From assembly GCA_003427395.1 (NCBI GenBank), contig BFEA01000020.1:2576113-2618591 (forward strand): a DNA stretch of 42,479 nucleotides. The letters are read 5' to 3'. Source of the DNA: Chara braunii. Taxonomy: Eukaryota; Streptophyta; Charophyceae; Charales; Characeae. The stretch's first letter is position 1; the number at the start of each line of letters is the position of its first letter. Below are positions 40,250 to 42,479 of the stretch, one piece after another. The translations under genes and the position numbers were made by a program. The notes under the pieces are model-generated. The model searched no databases. It was not told the origin of the DNA and was given only the letters and a program-made list of their open reading frames with translations.

Positions 40250-40761
40250 GCAAAATCATACCGCACAATACCTGGTTCAACCAATAAAATATAGCTCCGT
40301 GGCGATTCCCTCGTGCTCCCATCCCAAAATCGCGGTTGATCCTGCTCCGAAAAAAGTTCGTGTGAATTGTACACCAACCTCCCTTTCCGAATCATACCGG
40401 CGCGATAACGTGTCGGCACTGCTAATCAATCCGTCGCCCCCTCACGCGTGCTAAAGAATCGGAGGATCACCGCCTTCTCGAACATCTCAAAGACAAAGTA
40501 GTAACTTTGTCAAACTGAATTTAGATATACCAATTTTCATGTTCAATTTTCATTCCCTTCCTGGGCCGTGATTCTTCTGTCACGGTCCCGCCGCGAAAGT
40601 AGTGCCTACTTGCACTTCTTTTGACACTAGTTGAAACACGAACTGGGCTTCTTTTGACGCCAGTTCCCCACATGCTGGCGGCTCCTAAGACGGCCACCCA
40701 ACAGGGTACTAGATTCAGCCTCCCCTTTACCTGAAAACATGAGAAGGCAACTACTCTTAGT
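40250..40761. other. no recognisable gene
   Basis: Follows the abrupt end of the LINE RT. TTCTTTTGAC-C-AGTT occurs twice (about 40616 and 40650). A minus-strand frame (40521-40766) has no domain. Confidence 0.4.
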
Positions 40762-40985
40762 TTCAAGACACCCTACCCTCTAGGAAGTGGTCTGGAATAC
40801 CCCTTTTCCTCGCCCGAACACGTTGTTCAGGACTTGGAAGCGGGCTGGCTCCACCGTGATACAGCGTAGTATTCCCCCGTGAATACGGTCCACTCCGGGT
40901 CGATAGCAAGGCCGGCTCCTAAAGCAACGAACCCCCGCCCCAGATGCCTCCTAGAGAGGAGTCTTGACCCTTAGGTGCAGACAAC
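40762..40985 (+). repeat. dispersed repeat, copy 2
   Basis: Same family and orientation as 21549-21775. It keeps CCCTCTAGGAAGTGGTCTG, the GGTCCACTCC-GGTCGATA block, GGCCGGCTCC and the CCCCCGCC end, with a diverged middle. Confidence 0.7.
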
Positions 40986-41216
40986 TTCCTCTTTGCCTCC
41001 ATGCAAGGGGTTGACTTAGACGAATCAAGATGAAAGGGAAGTAAGACTATTCGACATTTAAAGTGGTCGCCCCTCTTACGTGCTAGAGTAGGAAGAAAAA
41101 AAGAAAAAAAAAAGCAGCAGCAGCAGAAATCAACATAGGGAACGGCCAACTACTACAACACGGAAACAATTCTAAATGGCTATACCAACAAGAACAGATA
41201 CGACCTACAAAAGCAC
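40986..41216. other. no recognisable gene
   Basis: A-rich tract and (CAG)n-like AGCAGCAGCAG at about 41114-41126. No gene. Confidence 0.4.
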
Positions 41217-41340
41217 GGCCCATACAGATTTTCACCACGGGAGCAAGGGTTTAGGGTTTTCGTCAGGAGCACACTCAGCACAGCAAGTACAGCCCCACAG
41301 AGCACAACCCATATAGATTTTTACCATAGGAGGACGCATC
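41217..41340 (+). repeat. 90-bp diverged tandem pair
   Basis: GGCCCATACAGATTTTCACC near 41217 and AACCCATATAGATTTTTACC near 41307 recur in the same orientation, each preceded by an AGCAC context and followed by GGAG. Confidence 0.5.
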
Positions 41341-41397
41341 AGCAGTTCCGGCAGTAAAAAAAAGTCCAGAAACACGGACAGAGGCAGAGGGAGAGTA

Positions 41398-41413
41398 AGG
41401 GTTTAGGGTTTAG
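41398..41413 (+). other. plant telomere-like motif
   Basis: AGGGTTTAGGGTTTAG, two perfect TTTAGGG units. A related GGGTTTAGGGTTT lies at 41247-41259. In plants, telo-boxes occur in promoters of translation and proliferation genes. They could also be interstitial telomeric scraps. Confidence 0.5.
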
Positions 41414-42312
41414 CGTGCAGGGCATAGGCCTTAGAAGCTATCTACAACTTCCAACTAACAGAAATTTCAAACGTCATCAAATACCGGAACACCTAAGGTT
41501 CTATATCTACTTAGCAAAACCAACAGCATACGAGTCTGGCCAGTAACTTCAGTACTTAAATCTGGTCCGACAGCCGAACAGCTGAGCGGAGTAAGCTAGT
41601 CAAGTCCTACGAAGATACACCACATGCCACAAACAGAAGTAGCGTAAGCCAGCCTACCTAGAGTGTCAGGTCCTAAGTCAAGCAGGCTAACTTAGGCAGG
41701 GGTGAGGGGTGGTACATCCTTCCAAAAGGAAGTAATCAATGCCGTCCACTCGGGCCTCTCACCATAATGGGGAGGAGAGTATGTGCATCCTTATTGTATT
41801 CATCATTGACTTGCCGGGGGAACAGGAACCGGACTGTTGCTCCCCAGAATGGTAGGAGCCAGAACCTTGAGGTTCTGAGTTTTGTACAAAAAAAAAAAAC
41901 AAAGAAAAAGGATTTGCGTATCAGACATTTGCTGTTTTCTTATCGATAGTATGTAGTTTAGGGTGTCATCTGCTTTGTACGGAGCTTGCTTTGCATCCTA
42001 GATCTTAGCATAGAGGTTCGAGGATCGTGCAGCAGTACTCTGCATGGGCTATGGGCCAGGCCCATTTTTGGCTATGGCCCTGGGCCTGATCTCACAGGCC
42101 ATTTATTATTCCACCCGGTACCAATGTCAGTATCATTTTAGTCCAGTCAGTCCATTGGGGGTGTACCCCGGCATCAGTCTGTTCTTTGATTCATTCTACA
42201 TTGTGCGATTGTGAGGCTACAGTGCGTGTTAGGTGTGTGCTGTTGCCGTCATGCTTGACAGCCTTTCTCCACCACCACCATCTCCACCTCTCTCTCTCTC
42301 TCCTTCATCACA
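41414..42312. other. no recognised gene
   Basis: Mixed DNA. GGGCC/GGCCC inverted words at 42048-42085 resemble plant site II (TGGGCC) promoter elements. An A-run is at about 41888-41899. It could be an intron or promoter of the candidate exon on the right. Confidence 0.3.
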
Positions 42313-42400
42313 GATGGGATCTGTCATCTTGGTAGACCCGGTTACAATGGTAGAACAGAGCACACATGTGGTGCTGAAGATTATAATGGAAATGTTTCCA
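42313..42400 (+). CDS. candidate internal exon
   Basis: A strong pyrimidine tract ends in CATCACAG at 42305-42312, a good 3' splice site, and a weak GGGTTATT donor follows at about 42400. One frame across it reads DGICHLGRPGYNGRTEHTCG, another MGSVILVDPVTMVEQSTHVV. The first has an EGF-like look (C, then GY-G, C) but is too short to assign. It may be chance. Confidence 0.2.
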
Positions 42401-42401
42401 G

Positions 42402-42479
42402 GGTTATTCACACACACACATACCCAGAGAGAGAGAGAGAGAGGGAGAGAGAGAGAGAGAGACTGTGTGTGAGTGTGTG
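42402..42479. repeat. CA, GA and GT microsatellites at window end
   Basis: (CA)n at about 42408-42420, (GA)n at 42427-42461 and (GT)n at the end. Confidence 0.9.

Overview
The window looks like repeat-rich nuclear DNA of a land-plant-lineage eukaryote, quite possibly a streptophyte alga such as Chara. The evidence is a CASP-like (MARVEL-type) membrane-protein exon with a canonical GT splice donor, LINE ORF1 with the DUF4283-like architecture seen in plants, plant-type LINE reverse transcriptase, Ty3/gypsy-like gag with CCHC knuckles, long CT/GA/CA/GT microsatellites, and almost no intact ORFs. The organism assignment is inference. Nothing prokaryotic or viral is visible: no operons, rRNA or CRISPR.

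Layout. 0-3 kb: an 82-bp tandem repeat with a one-N assembly seam, hexanucleotide repeats, then the first exon of a CASP-like gene (minus) under a (CT)n tract. 3-6.9 kb: non-coding low-copy repeats, a G-rich minisatellite and an AT-rich hairpin/poly(T) module. 6.9-10.3 kb: a strongly G+T-rich block whose minus strand holds a broken Penelope-like reverse transcriptase. 10.3-13.5 kb: two unrecognised minus-strand ORFs. 13.6-26.9 kb: a nested repeat domain. It holds seven short hairpins with a conserved loop and covarying stems, 121-bp tandem repeats, two inward-facing LTR-like ends, a decayed gag, a 299-bp tandem duplication, two copies of a SINE-like repeat, a second covarying hairpin array, and inverted relatives of the first hairpins and tandem repeats at its right edge. 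27.3 kb: an N gap in a (CA)n tract. 29.3-31.9 kb: an unrecognised 221-codon ORF followed by a gag ORF with three nonsense codons. 32.5-37.3 kb (minus): a LINE ORF1 (DUF4283-like) that apparently runs into a repeat-containing and glutamine-rich tail, broken by frameshifts. 38.7-40.25 kb (plus): a LINE endonuclease/RT fragment cut off inside RT. The remainder is unrecognised DNA with small repeats and a candidate exon at the right edge.

There is no pathway here. The genes are mobile-element remains of several classes plus one partial host gene. The most unusual signal is the pair of hairpin arrays (13.6-14.35 and 17.5-17.9 kb), where loops are conserved while stems change sequence but keep pairing. 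A separate and firm result is an assembly artefact: a complete Nextera mate-pair junction adapter at 21806-21843 between two identical 156-bp copies.
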